Position numbers and translations under genes: made by a program. DNA of 64,000 nt from Chionis minor (lineage: Eukaryota; Chordata; Aves; Charadriiformes; Chionididae). The DNA is taken from the NCBI GenBank assembly GCA_013398295.1, contig VZSF01007805.1, forward strand, positions 298,186 to 362,185, given 5' to 3'. This document shows, in pieces, positions 1 to 11,700 of the stretch. Position 1 is the stretch's first letter, and every line of letters starts with the position of its first letter. The notes below the pieces were generated by a model, which did no database searches, had not been told where the DNA came from, and saw only the letters and a program-made list of their open reading frames with translations.

Positions 1-1500
1 AAATCCATTCTGTCAGTTTGGCAATTCAACGATGAGTTCACACTGGGGAGGAAGAAGTAGATCCTGAGTGTTTACTATTCCCAGTGTATTCTCTTTAATA
101 GAAAGTGAAGATCAAAACAGTCTAGCTGCCAATGAAATGAGATAAAAGTAGTAATTCATCTGACAGACTTCTAAATGTGTTCCTCCAGACTTTTTATTTC
201 AGCAGTGGTTTAGCCCTGACCACCATTTATTTCCCATGCAGCTTTTCCAAGGGCTGGACTTTATTTCCTCTTTCAGCCTCTTTTTCTTAAAAGACATATC
301 AGAAACATAAATGCATCTTATATACATTCTTTGTAACAAATTGGGAAAGATCCAAAATGTCCAGCTGTCAGGAGAACTCTGCTGAAAGGGCAGTTAGCCA
401 CAATGCCACATGTATAACCCCAGGGGAAGATAAGTAGGAAAAGTTTGGAGCAAAGTGAGTAGGCAGAGAAAGACACAAAGGTGATCTGGGCAGTGTAACA
501 GAGCATCCTGCACAGGAATTACAACTTAAGTCACATTTCCGTTTGTATTCATTGTTCAAAATTGCATCCATGCTATGAAATAGCATATGTAATATAAAGC
601 ATATAATAGTGTCCTCTATATCATTGAGTCCCTGACTCTGCTTCGCAAATTGAGGAGGAAAAATCCTGCCAGAGGGAGGACTTCCATCCTGTCCTGTGTT
701 AGTAGGAAACAACTTTCAAAGTTCCCCCAAAAACTCTGTTTAAGCAGTTGCTCGCTTTGTGGTTTCAGTACATATAAATATGTATATGTGGATCCAAATG
801 CTCCTACACAGATGCATATCCTGAAATTCTCACAGGTCCCTGAGGGCTGGACAAATCCTGCCTTAAAGCAGAAGAATTCTTAATTTTCTTTTTTTTTTTG
901 GGGGGGGGAGGGAGTTCCCCTTTTATTTCTTCCCTCTGGAAGAAGAGAGTCAGTTATCACTGCTGTGATAACTTCACATTTCTACAGCATATGATGCAAC
1001 ACTGCAAACTTGGCTTGCAAAGCAGTTGATTTAAAACAGTAGAAAGTAGAAAGCATCCTAAGATTTGTTCCTCTAAATTTGGTTTATTACTGACATATGG
1101 ATATGAAAGGGCATAATTTTGGTAGCTAGATCTAATCAGCACTTTGTGTATAAAGTTCATCAAAAACACACATCAATAGCCGTCCATCTTAGTGCATCTG
1201 CATTCCAGATCATTGTGTAGTATAAGTTAAGTGTTCCTTTCAGTTCTCCTGGAGCCCAGCTGGTCTTGCTTAATTTCACACTATTTTATATTCTGTTTAT
1301 TACTGAGGCCAACAAATATTTTATTTTGGCTGTTTGTACATGTTAAACAAACATGGGATCCTGGTGGAATGTCTCTGGCAGAAACATGCTAATTCCTTAT
1401 ACCCTCAGAGTCCCTTCCACGCTTGAAGGAGTCAGCTCAGCCAGTTAAATTAGGCACCCAAACAGGAAAACCACAGACACACGATTACAGTTTCAGCCAA
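1..1500. other. Non-coding stretch, no gene seen
   Basis: AT-rich sequence with scattered stops in all frames. The only local structure is a run of 11 T followed by 9 G at 889-908, which is a mononucleotide junction and not a recognisable element. Open frames here (up to 114 codons, both strands) overlap one another and have no family signature. Confidence 0.6.
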
Positions 1501-1532
1501 AGCTAAACGGTGCAGCATGAAAGTCGTGTTGT

Positions 1533-1920
1533 TTGGCTTTTTTCACAGCGAGGCCTGCATTAACAGAGACAGCTGGCAATGTCTCTGTCAGAGCCTGCCC
1601 GCGGGAAGCAGGAGAAACGGGATTCCTGCTTCATGGAGCTGGCAGAATTGGTTTAGCTCTCCTCCGTGAAAAGATCATCATAGGTACCCAGCAACAAAAC
1701 AGCACATTTCAGTTTTCAGACAGTGTCTTACATGCCCAGAGACTGGAAAAGTCTAAGGATTTGGGGCTTCATTTTTCTGGAGATTTCTGCCCTGATTGAG
1801 GTCATCGGGCCCTGAGCACTGCTCGTAACGCTCATGAATCTCACGGAGCTGCTGATGAGTTTGCACTGTCAGGAGAGGTGGCGAGTGCCTCCCGTGCTGG
1901 CTGCCTGATGGCTTGGTGGT
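1533..1920. other. Locally GC- and CpG-richer block with a perfect hairpin
   Basis: This block is visibly richer in GC and CpG than its flanks (for example CCCGCGGG near 1600). It begins with an acceptor-like pyrimidine run ending in CACAG at about 1549. It contains a perfect 8-bp inverted repeat, CAGAGACA at 1564-1571 and TGTCTCTG at 1580-1587, with an 8-nt loop. An 88-codon plus-strand frame crosses it but has no recognisable domain. It could be a conserved element, an exon of a non-coding RNA, or chance. Confidence 0.25.
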
Positions 1921-3376
1921 TAGGAAACATGCACAGGAGACACTAATTTGGGCACTTGCAGAAATATTTCAAACCCAGTCTTCCACTTGCTTGCCAGTGC
2001 TCAAACCAGTGGGATGTTAGATTTAAAAAGAAAGGGCACTACTATAAAACTCCATTTCAAAAAAAAAAGAGTAGGCCTGCTGTTTTCATTGAAAGACTGT
2101 GGTGCAGACAGGTCTGTGGTGTAACTCCAGAATAGCTAGAGACACCTTTTTCTTTGTTCAGATGCCTGAGCATCTTGCATTCAGGGAGATGGAAACTTAG
2201 ATCCAACCTATGTTCGTGCTTCTTGACTAGCTTTGGTGGCTCCTTCTGAGACCTGTGCCCAGCTGTTAATGCCAACACTACCTAGCGTTCTCATTCTTTG
2301 GTTAGGAAACTTAGGCATTAACACAAATTTTATTGTGCGCACCTTCAATGGCTGGATGTCCAAAAGTTAGGTGTACCAATGTACAACTTGTACTACTTTA
2401 TTTACCTAGCCCTTAGCTGCTAGGATGGTATGTACCTGAGAAACCCTTAAGGGAGGTAGAAATCTGAATATAGGCTGCTGGACCAGTCCTTTAGAGAGTG
2501 ACAGTGAATGGTCATTGTGACTGTTGTCTGTCATGATGAAGCACAATCGTGCTACTTTATTTATTGTTAATAGAGACTGAGCTGTATATTGTGTTCTTAT
2601 GCTGCCATTGCCAGCCTATAGCTGGAGAGTGCTTGGGACTATGAACTACCGCTCAGTAAAGCTGTCTGGTTTCACACTGTGTCCTTCGTGGAGTATATTA
2701 GACTGTGAGCTGTGATGACTTCTATTTTGCTCCTGAGGAAAGCTCGAGTAGTGTCTTTAACTCTGAAACTGTAAGCGGTTTGGTCCTTGGCTACCTTAAG
2801 GACACAGCTTCACTACATGGGGTGCTGTAGCAATTTAGATTGGCTGCAGTAACCAAGCTAGCAGTACACTGATTTAACTGGGAAAAAGCTTGTTACTGTC
2901 TTCTTTTAAAATTCTTCAGATCTGAAAATTATTTTCCAGCCCTTTGGTCCAGAAGAGGCCAGGCTTCTCAATTTAGCCCATGCATCTAATAGTAGCTATT
3001 TTATTTTCAAAAAGACCAAGCCAAGTTGTATCCAAACATTTTTTTGAATGAGGGATCTTTTTTTGTGATGGTTTGATGGTATTGTAGATATTGATTACAG
3101 TTCAGTAGTGTTCCTTCAATAAAAATTGCTCAGGCGTGATATTTTTAGAGTAAAATAACTTAAGAGTGATCAAAGATGTAGAACTCCTGGTTTCTATGTG
3201 AACTGAAATTTTGTTAGTCTTTTCTCATGTTGGTGGGTGGAAAAGGCCAAGGGATGGTTGTTCGCTTAATGAGGGCAGGATACAGCTGGGAGGAATCTTG
3301 AAACTCTATTTCAGGGTCTGCAAACAATCTAGTCACATCAAATAGATGCCCACTGTTTGCCAAAAATCAGTGCAAT

Positions 3377-3411
3377 AGGGAGATAATGAGGGAGATAATG
3401 AGGATAATGAA
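3377..3411. repeat. Short tandem repeat, GAGATAATGA-type unit
   Basis: The unit GGGAGATAATGA is repeated almost exactly and is followed by a shortened third copy (GGATAATGA). It is a simple local duplication with no sign of coding or mobile character. Confidence 0.7.
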
Positions 3412-4301
3412 ATAAAGAAAAAGAGAGCACTGTTGTTCTTTAATACAGTGACCTTTTTTGAGATGTGTCATTTACACCAGCGTTCATATGAGTGTTGGCC
3501 CACTAACAACTGTAAGTGTTTTACAATACTTAGTTGTGTGATGGCTTCTTACCAAAGCTGAGGAAGCACCCTGTGGCTGGCCTCACTCTAGGCTCGATAA
3601 GCTGTTACAGTAATGCTGTAGTTAATGGTTTCTGGAAAGTTGATATCTGTCTGCATTTGAACACACGCATTTTGGGCTAAATATTGAGAAATCACAGGTA
3701 TGTAATCCTGGGTGTGCCAGCCAAGCCTGTAGAAAAAAGCTCATTAGGATTAATCTCTAGCAGGGTGACTAATGCAGAGGGAATGAGGTGCTTTCCTCCC
3801 CAAGACAGCAGAGATTTGACATAGCTTTCAAAGGGGCTTCACTGGAATGTAGTCAGTTGCTTTGTGCAATAGGTATGCTAGTTTATTTAATTTAGAACCA
3901 CTTGCTTTAGACCAGAGAACACTATACTAAATTAAAAGAGATATATAGCAGCATACTCCGCAAATAGATTTAAAACAAAACATCTTACTCGGTTTGGAAG
4001 AAAAGAGGCATGCAATTATCCAGTGTACATTAAGAGCATTAAAGGCAGCAGCATATGAAAGCTGTCTTACCTCTTGCTCTGCTCTTTGAGCTTTGCCAGT
4101 TTTTTATCCTTTATTTGAGGAACCATATTTTATAAGTGATGCATTTGTTACATCCCATCTCTGTCTAGTTTTGACAGTGACTTCCACATGTAATATCATG
4201 AAAATTTGTGGCAGCCCAAGATTACTAATGTGGCATTTTAAGAAGAAGTAGCTAAAGAGGACTGATTTTATTAACAGTTCTCCAAAGTCTTTCTTAAGTG
4301 G

Positions 4302-4323
4302 AATGTTACTTACTAGTAACATT
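4302..4323. repeat. Perfect 9-bp inverted repeat with a 4-nt loop
   Basis: AATGTTACT at 4302-4310 and AGTAACATT at 4315-4323 are exact reverse complements separated by TACT. The stem is AT-rich and short, so function is not implied. No poly-T terminator-like tail follows. Confidence 0.8.
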
Positions 4324-4839
4324 TGCGTAAGACAACGGGATTTTTTCCTTGCAAGTGCTGTAGTCAGCTAATAGCAGTCGAATTCTTTTGAGTGGTATGT
4401 AATTGTTAGCCCATAAAAAGAAAAATAAATTACTGTTTTTATCAATAAAGCTATACAGACCCAAATGCCAACACAAAGAAAATTTCAGTGTAATTTACAG
4501 TGTTTAACCATGTTGCACTGCGTTCCCAAGTAACACACTGGTATTTGTAGTTTCAGATTGAGAACTTTGTATTTTTCCTCTGCATTTTTTTAAAATTTCA
4601 TCTGTATTACATGTTTTGTTCTGGATAACTTATCAGGCGGGGTGAGGATATTTGGATATCCTTTCTAAAACTCTTAATCATTTTTCAAAGAAAGTTAACG
4701 GAAAGGGTAGATTTTCTTGATAATCCTTTCAAAATTAAAATATAACACAAAAACACTATGTTTAAGTGACATTAAGGGTCTTGCTTAAACCAAATAAAGC
4801 TGGGAAATTCAAAGTGAATAACTAACACTCTCTTGTAAA

Positions 4840-4910
4840 CTGCCCTCATGTATTACAGCTGACAGTGGGGAAACAGAGGTTCAGAGAGCAGTTCAGATAA
4901 TAATCTTAAG
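4840..4910 (+). repeat. MIR-like SINE relic (partial)
   Basis: The stretch resembles the well-known MIR segment that runs 'attttacag..g.ggaaactgaggc.cagagag'. Here it reads approximately as ATTACAG, then GGGGAAACAGAGG, then TCAGAGAG. A second MIR-like piece, TTTGAATCTAAAGCCTGGAG followed by CCCAGGC, sits at about 5115-5153 and could be the 3' part of the same copy split by unrelated sequence. Divergence is high, and the call rests on remembered consensus features. Confidence 0.35.
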
Positions 4911-5169
4911 AGTTTGGAAAAATGCCTGAACCCCAGTAGTTGCGAGAGCAGGATAGATGTCTTTCAAGATCATTCTTTCTCATGAGAGATACAGCGTTTC
5001 CTTTTAATGGTCATGCTGACCATGGCTTTTCTTTGACTGGTTTATGCTTCTTTCCCTGGTTAACAGTAAGGGCTGAGTATCACACAAGCAGTTTCCAACA
5101 CATAAGAGATCTAAAATTTGAATCTAAAGCCTGGAGGATCCTGATCCCAGGCTTGCTTTCTCTCACGTC

Positions 5170-7600
5170 TCTAGTTAAAAGAAACCACAACTAGCCAGAA
5201 CCTCCTTTTACTCTTTTGAGTATTAGAAGGATCCAGATTCCCCACTGTTTTCATTTGGGGTCCAGGCTGACCTTTTTTCATTGAAACCAGTTCAGTATTC
5301 TGTGTTTACACACTTTATTAGCTTCATATTGCCAGTGTATCAGATAAGCATTAGTTAGCCACAGCAGGACTTGTTAGGGAGAATCTATTGTAGAGCTCCC
5401 ATAATTCACGTGATTTATAGATCATTCTAGAAGTTTATTAAAATTCTTCAAATATTCTGACATATCTAAGAAAGGGGAGGTTTGTATGTCTTAGTGCTGT
5501 TCCTTTAAGCTGAATGGCATATTTTTGTGTAGAAAGGGGAATTTAATATACTTGGGTTTTTATCAAATAGGCTAAAACTGCAGCTAATTTGAGGCAGCAG
5601 AGAAACTTTGCCTTTCAGCCACTAACACTAAGGTTAGCCCATATTTTACAGAACTCTTGCAAGCAGAGCCTGCAGTCTCTGATTAATGTCAGGATCTCTT
5701 TTCAGTTTTTCTCTGAACACATTACTTTAAAATTTGCATAATTGTTTAAAGTTGCACATTTTGCTGATACTGCCCCTATTAAATGATACAAGAAAACACA
5801 ACACAACATTACCAACAACATCAAAACAGAAAGTGACACCTTTATGCAGTTGTGTATTTTGTGAATCAGGGCAGTAATTGGAACATATTAATGATTTCCT
5901 TGACTCCCCCTTATCCTGCTCCACCCCTGCTTCCCCTGAAACCATCCATGTAAACTCTGAGGATATTTAACACATTTTAAGCTGTCCAGTTCTATGTAGC
6001 TCCTTGTAAAGTAAATTGGAATGATGATTCCTACTTGGTCAGATGTGCTCAGACATAAACTCACACATACACATAGCAGCACATAAAGCATGAACCTGTT
6101 AAGGATTTCACCTTTTAGGAAATGACAGAATAATTACAGGACAACATGTCCTTCATGAGTAAAAACAACTAAGCTAAAGTGCTTTCAAGGCTGGCATGGC
6201 CTACTTCTCTTCTAGCAAGCTGCATAAATCATAAACTGCTAAGGGATTGATTCATACACTGAGTGATAACTGGAGTCTCTGTAATGGCGTATATAAATGT
6301 GTGGATAACATTCATGCGCACTGAACTGAATTTAGGTCCTGGTTACAGCTGGGCAACAGAACTGAGTTGGTATAGCCTGAACCCTGACTTTGTATAGATA
6401 TAGAAAATGCAGAGGATGAACCGTGTGCTGCTTTAATGAAGGGTAAATAAGTTATTCCATTTTCAGACCTCTTCAGGAGGGGATTGTAATAGTTGGTAAG
6501 TGGCCTCAGGCTGAAACTTAGTGTGTTAGAAGTTCTCAGTCCGGGCTTTATGTTCCTGGCTTTAAAAAAGAAGAAAAAACGGGGTCTGTCATCTAATTTT
6601 ACCTGTTTGGGGGTGAATAAAAATAAGTGTTGACGTTTGCAGTGTTTTAAGGAAAACATGCCTCAGTAAAAAGTAAAAACAACCCCAAAACAGAAATGTC
6701 ATCTGCCTTTTCAAGTTACCTATTATCTCTTAGTGTCTTTCTGGTGAATAAATTGTTAAACTTCCTTGTATGTCTTCATGACCTGAAATCTTTTAGATGC
6801 TGTGGATAATCTATATTAGTGGGATGATGTTTCTTTCTCTGAACATTTTAATTGCACAGATTGCACCTATGCTCTAGCATTACCAAAGGCCAGGTGAATC
6901 CTGAAGAGCTGTGAGCAAGGGTAACAACCTCTGAAGGTTATCCAGAGATTTAAGCTACATGAAAATTATACTTGTCGGAAATACCTACTCTTTACAGGCA
7001 GGGGTGCTTCTTTTTCTTGCACACAATTTTAGGGCCACAGTTTCAAAGGCACACTTAATAGGCTTCTTTTGGTGTACGAAAACCTTTGCCCCTTAATACA
7101 CAGTGGCACATTGGTTGGTCTAGATAGCTAACGTTTGCATGCATAGGCAGTAGATTCTGTCATTTATGCATGTATATAATAGAATTTACATGCACAAAAC
7201 TCATTTGGACTCAGCCTCAGAACAGATTGGGAGGACAGGTATTTAAGATTTGAGGGACAGATGCACAGTAGGGGGCTGCTGGGGTAAATGATGGTTGAGT
7301 CCGGAATATTGAAATAGGGATGCTAAAGAAAGGATGAAGACAGTGCTCATCTGTGTTTGAGTTGTGCTGGAAGCAAAAAGATTTTAAATACAAAGCATAA
7401 GGCAAGAATGATATCAAAGGTCACCTTTCAATGTGAAAAGAACTCTAACTTGAAACATGAAATTTTCTTTTCTGAAATATGTTTTTGCCCTATGGTCTCT
7501 GTCCAGTGATGGCCTTTAGTCTGTCTTTCATGAAATTTCAGCCAGAGCCTGGTACTTCATGTCACTGAAGAGCAGAGAGCATTTAGCAGAGACTGTAGAT
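5170..7600. other. Non-coding stretch, no gene seen
   Basis: AT-rich sequence without recognisable genes or elements. A minus-strand frame of 115 codons ending near 6312 shows no domain and its low-complexity Phe run comes from a short A/T tract. Confidence 0.6.
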
Positions 7601-7606
7601 ATTTAA

Positions 7607-7660
7607 GGGTTGGTCCTTCAACTCAGGTGAGTTTTTTAGGCCCACTGAAGTACATGCAGT
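7607..7660. mobile_element. Relic of a palindromic non-autonomous DNA transposon (partial)
   Basis: The run GGTCCTTCAACTCAGGTGAG, followed within a few bases by CCCACTGAAGTACATG, resembles the left arm and centre of old palindromic repeats in reptile and bird genomes, whose core reads roughly 'gtcccattgaagtcaatgggac'. Only one arm is clear. The copy is very diverged and cannot be assigned to a named family from sequence alone. Confidence 0.35.
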
Positions 7661-7998
7661 GATGTTGGTTTTGTGCCAGCTGAAAAACTGTGCTTGAATA
7701 TTTAGATTCTTACAAAATTATTTCTAGTTGTAGAGTATCCGACTATTTGATCTTGGGTCAACCAAGAATAACATTCTGGTTCTGAAATTCAGGGACGTCT
7801 TTTACAGTGTAAGAGGAAATTGGTATCCAGATCTAAATGTTGCCATTTAGTTCGCCAAATAAACAAAGCTTGTCACCCACAACAGGGCCACAGCATACAG
7901 GAAGGTATTATCTGGAATTGGACTAAAAAAAGCCTTTTACATTTTAATATCACATTAGCCACTCGTCCTCGCCACAACCCCCTCTTTGCTTAAAGAAG

Positions 7999-8059
7999 AT
8001 CTCACTGAAATTAATATGAGTCCCATTGGAGTCAATAGGATCTTTTTATGAGTGAGGAG
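7999..8059. mobile_element. Relic of a palindromic DNA transposon, core region
   Basis: The segment carries the core TCCCATTGGAGTCAATAGGA flanked by ATATGAG on one side and TATGAGTGAGGA on the other. This is the expected arrangement of the centre of the 'cattgaagtcaatggg' palindrome family, with short inverted GAGT-type arms. It lies 340 bp from another such relic and 200 bp from a third. Confidence 0.4.
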
Positions 8060-8257
8060 AAAATTCTTGTGGCTCTGTTTTGGTGCACTGACTGTGTAAT
8101 ACCAAGGCCTCTGCAGCAATGCAGTGAAACACAACTGGGTGAAATATGGAGAGAGCAGAAGTCTTAATTTCGAATTTCTCAGGTTTGTCAGATTATGCTA
8201 TATACTATCAGATTGTTCTGTGAAAGCTGAGGCCACAAGAGTCCCATTACACTTCCT

Positions 8258-8344
8258 GGGCTAGATCCTTGTGTGATGTAAATTGGTGTAGTGCTGCTAG
8301 ATTAAATGGAACTGTGTTGATTTCACTAGCTGAGGATTTAGCCC
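8258..8344. mobile_element. 87-bp palindromic MITE-like relic with terminal inverted repeats
   Basis: The ends are GGGCTAGATCCT (8258-8269) and AGGATTTAGCCC (8333-8344), which are reverse complements at 11 of 12 positions. The inner arms (GTAAATTGGTGTAG and GTTGATTTCAC) are also roughly complementary, so the whole element can fold on itself. This matches the archosaur and turtle repeat type beginning 'gggccagatcctcagctggtgtaaat'. No convincing target-site duplication remains. It has no coding capacity, so it was mobilised in trans if at all. Confidence 0.55.
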
Positions 8345-8359
8345 ACTAGGTTTGAGATA

Positions 8360-8690
8360 GCTATAAAACCTCACTGTGCACTTTGAAAGTTATATCCCAT
8401 AAATGCTTCCGCTGTGCAGTTTTTTATAGTGTCTATAGGAAACCCACTTTGTGTCTGTGGCTTAAAAACCCTAACTAACCAAGGTCAACTTTCTGTCATT
8501 CTCGCACCATAATTGTTAATACTAATAAGTGGGGCTTTCAGTGTGCCGTCTCTTAGTGTGTTTGATCTTGTTTTTCACTTTTTACATTGTCACTCTGAAC
8601 TATTTGTATTTTGGACCATTTTTGCAAGTACACAAAGATAAAGGGAATATCACTAGCAGGGACTATCTCGGCGCCATATATAGTAGAGTA
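8360..8690. other. Non-coding spacer
   Basis: No gene or repeat is recognised between the palindrome cluster and the alternating purine-pyrimidine tract. Confidence 0.5.
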
Positions 8691-8700
8691 TCCTCTGTCA

Positions 8701-8752
8701 ATGCATGTGTGTACTTGCACATACGTGCTAGGTATGTATATGCGCGCACACA
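8701..8752. repeat. Alternating purine-pyrimidine tract (Z-DNA-prone)
   Basis: Three alternating purine/pyrimidine runs lie in 52 bp: 8701-8714 (14 nt), 8716-8728 (13 nt) and 8732-8752 (21 nt, without a break). The last contains TGCGCGCACACA, the sequence type most prone to left-handed Z-DNA. Small ORFs across it on both strands are by-products of the low complexity. Confidence 0.6.
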
Positions 8753-8769
8753 AAATTAGTATGAAGTGT

Positions 8770-11700
8770 CCTCAAGCACCCACATTCCTTTTTCCCTTGG
8801 TAACTAATGAAATGACATTTTTGCAAGAAAGCGTTATGTCTCGTAGTGTCAGTTGTTCTGGTGGCTAGACTGAACTTCATTGCCCTTACTGACTGTGCCA
8901 GTGATTTGGCTTTAGAAGTTGAGGTTGTTTTCCTGACAGACAATCATTTGAAAGCATTTTACAACAATTACCTTATAAGTAGATTTGTTTCTTCAAGGGG
9001 AAGAAGATCATACTAAGTGGGTATAGAAGCAGGCATCCATGCAGCAGCTTGCATTTTGGTAAACACGAGGATAATATAGGAGAATCCGTTTTCACAGTTG
9101 AACAAACAGTTCAAAAGACATCTGTAATCTAATGGCTTCTAGCAATCTTAATTTTAATATCTCATGGTCATCTTCGGGGAGAAAAACCCTCAACTTCTTT
9201 CCCCTGTTAATCTTTTACATGACGTACATCAAATAAAATGCACTAATGGTTCTGGATGTGAGATAACATGTCTCTAAAAAAATTATATAAGTTTCAACCG
9301 TACCTTCAAGATATCTAATGACTTTCTGGATAGGGAGCTAAACAACTCCTCTACATCTGTTTGCTTACTGAGTGTAGCTAGTGGATGCAGTGTATATTTT
9401 TCTTCATTAAGTGTCAAATTTTTGAACTTGTCTTTAAAAGATCTAAAGAACTTCTTATTAAGGTGTGGACTGTATAGCAAGAGTGACCGCAGTTGTTACC
9501 CCACTAACTCTTAATGTAAACTAGGATTCTGTAGATAATTGATTTTGCAGCATGGCAGCCAAACTGGCAAAAGAAAGAAAATCTGGATCAGATTGGATTC
9601 ACTTAAAAAAACACCTCACTTAAATGAAAGTACTGAAACCATTTCATTTGCTCTGTGCAGAATTAACTGTTTGATGTCAGGTGCTGGTAAAGGAAAGGAA
9701 TGGAGTTAAAGAGTAGGCTGATAAAGATGAACAAATAACGGTCCTGTGTTTAGAGTTCCAAGCTGAGATGTGAAGCTGAGTGTAGGCCACTGGCCTGCGT
9801 GTGTCCTGCTGCAAAAGTCCTATGTCTCTGTGGCCACACGTGCTGCAGTGGTGACAGCTGTCTGCAGTCTGTGCCCTCTGCCAGGACTGCTGGGAGATCT
9901 GGGAGGTGGCATTGCCATGAACCTCTAGGCACTGAAACAATCTGAGTTAGAGGAGACAGCCTGTACTGGGGCTGGAGTGAGGTGGCTTCTCTTTTTCACG
10001 CAAATAATGTCTGTGACCTGATTGACACTGCAGACCTGCAGAATGGAGAACAGGGACATGGGACTGTATCATTAATTAGTCCTCTTTTCATGGAGAAGCT
10101 GCAAGAACAGGGATTCAAAGTACCTTCTCCTGGGAGCAGGTTGTTATCAGGTGCTTGTGACAGTCCCTTGAGAGGCTGCACGTTCTGGTTCAGATTTCAG
10201 CTACGAATTAGGCTGTGAGTAGATTTGAACTTGAGTGTCTTGAAAGAAACCAAGGAGAACAATAGCAGCTTCACACTGTGTCATGCCTCAGCTCCAGTGA
10301 GTAATACTAAATTGCTTGCATTGTCACAACCACATGCTTCCCCTGGTGATCCTAATGGGTCCCTGCAGATCCGGTGGGAATCACAACACTGGCTGCATAC
10401 GTTTTTTAAGATTGTTTCAAGACATCATGGAACACATCCAGAACCCAGAGCGATGTTTTCTTTGGGGCCCCAGACCATAGAATGTTTAATTACTGATGCC
10501 ATTACTAAAAATAGCCATAGGAAAAGGCACAGTTTAATCTTTTAGAGAAATGTTTGGGGAATGAGGGTTAGGGCGACTTGTTTGAGAGCATAATTTCCCT
10601 ATAGGTTAGAATCTACATAATTATAGCAAAATTATAAAAATGGATTGCCTGCCCTTTTGTATTCAGACAGTGGGCACATTGTACCCTTATTAAACCAGCA
10701 TTGCTGTTCCTAACTTCTTGTATATTTTTCTTAGTCCTTTCATTTCATACGCTAATCTTCACGTAACTTGTAAAGTTTTGATTGAGTGTTTGATGCCAGT
10801 TTCAGAGGTGATGTGTAATTTGGATTTCCTTGCATTTGCTCAGACATAATGAACGCAAATTATAGCTAGTGAGATTTGTAAGCATATTGCAAACTGGGTA
10901 AGAATCTAAGCCAATAAATATAAGGGAGTCCAGAAGGTATCAGAGCTTGAATACAGTGTACGCTAAGGGCATAATCTACATTACCTTTGACGACTGCTAG
11001 ACTCTGCTGAACTTTTGAGTTAATTAGAGTCACAATGACCACTAGTTTTTTATGCCTCTTTCCTGTTGAAGCTCAAATATTAGTCTTGGGATGCCTTTTC
11101 AAATTGACTCACCCATCTATTACACTTCAAATTACACAGCTAGTAGCAATAATTAGTTTTTTACATTCCTGAATATGGATGTGTGTGTCAGAAGACTCAA
11201 GAATGTCACACAGATGAACTTTCAAAATGAGCCAACAACTGAAGAAATGCAAGTAGACCTAGTGACCCTATAACATGTATCCATGTCTCTAAAAGTTTTT
11301 TGAGAACTTGGAAAATTCAAGCTGCAACTGAAAAGTACTGTGTATCCCCAGGCAGGCTTAATTTGCATGATCAGCACTTACTCAGCAGAGTACCATAGGT
11401 ATTGGAGACCTTGGTATATTAAATGGGTCACATTTAACTGTCCTTGAACAATTTCTCCTATGTATTAAACATAAACAAGCTTTTTGTCATATTCAGCATC
11501 ACTATTTCTCTTTTCTCTACATTTTCTTTGATACAGGGTAATTTTTCTACAAGAAATTTTAGAGGGCCACAGTGAATATGTTATGCCACTTTCCTCCCAT
11601 AGTCTTGTTTAAGAATTCGGCTTCTCTCATTTTATTTTCCCTTCTGTTTGTTTTCCTGAGAATTGGGTAATTCCATCTAAAAATTGAAATTAAAAAAAGT

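Larger units (their letters stand above)
1921..4835. other. Non-coding stretch, no gene seen
   Basis: No gene is supported. It holds a short direct repeat of a GGGAGATAATGA-type unit at 3377-3411 and a perfect inverted repeat at 4302-4323, listed separately. The rest is ordinary AT-rich sequence. Confidence 0.6.
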
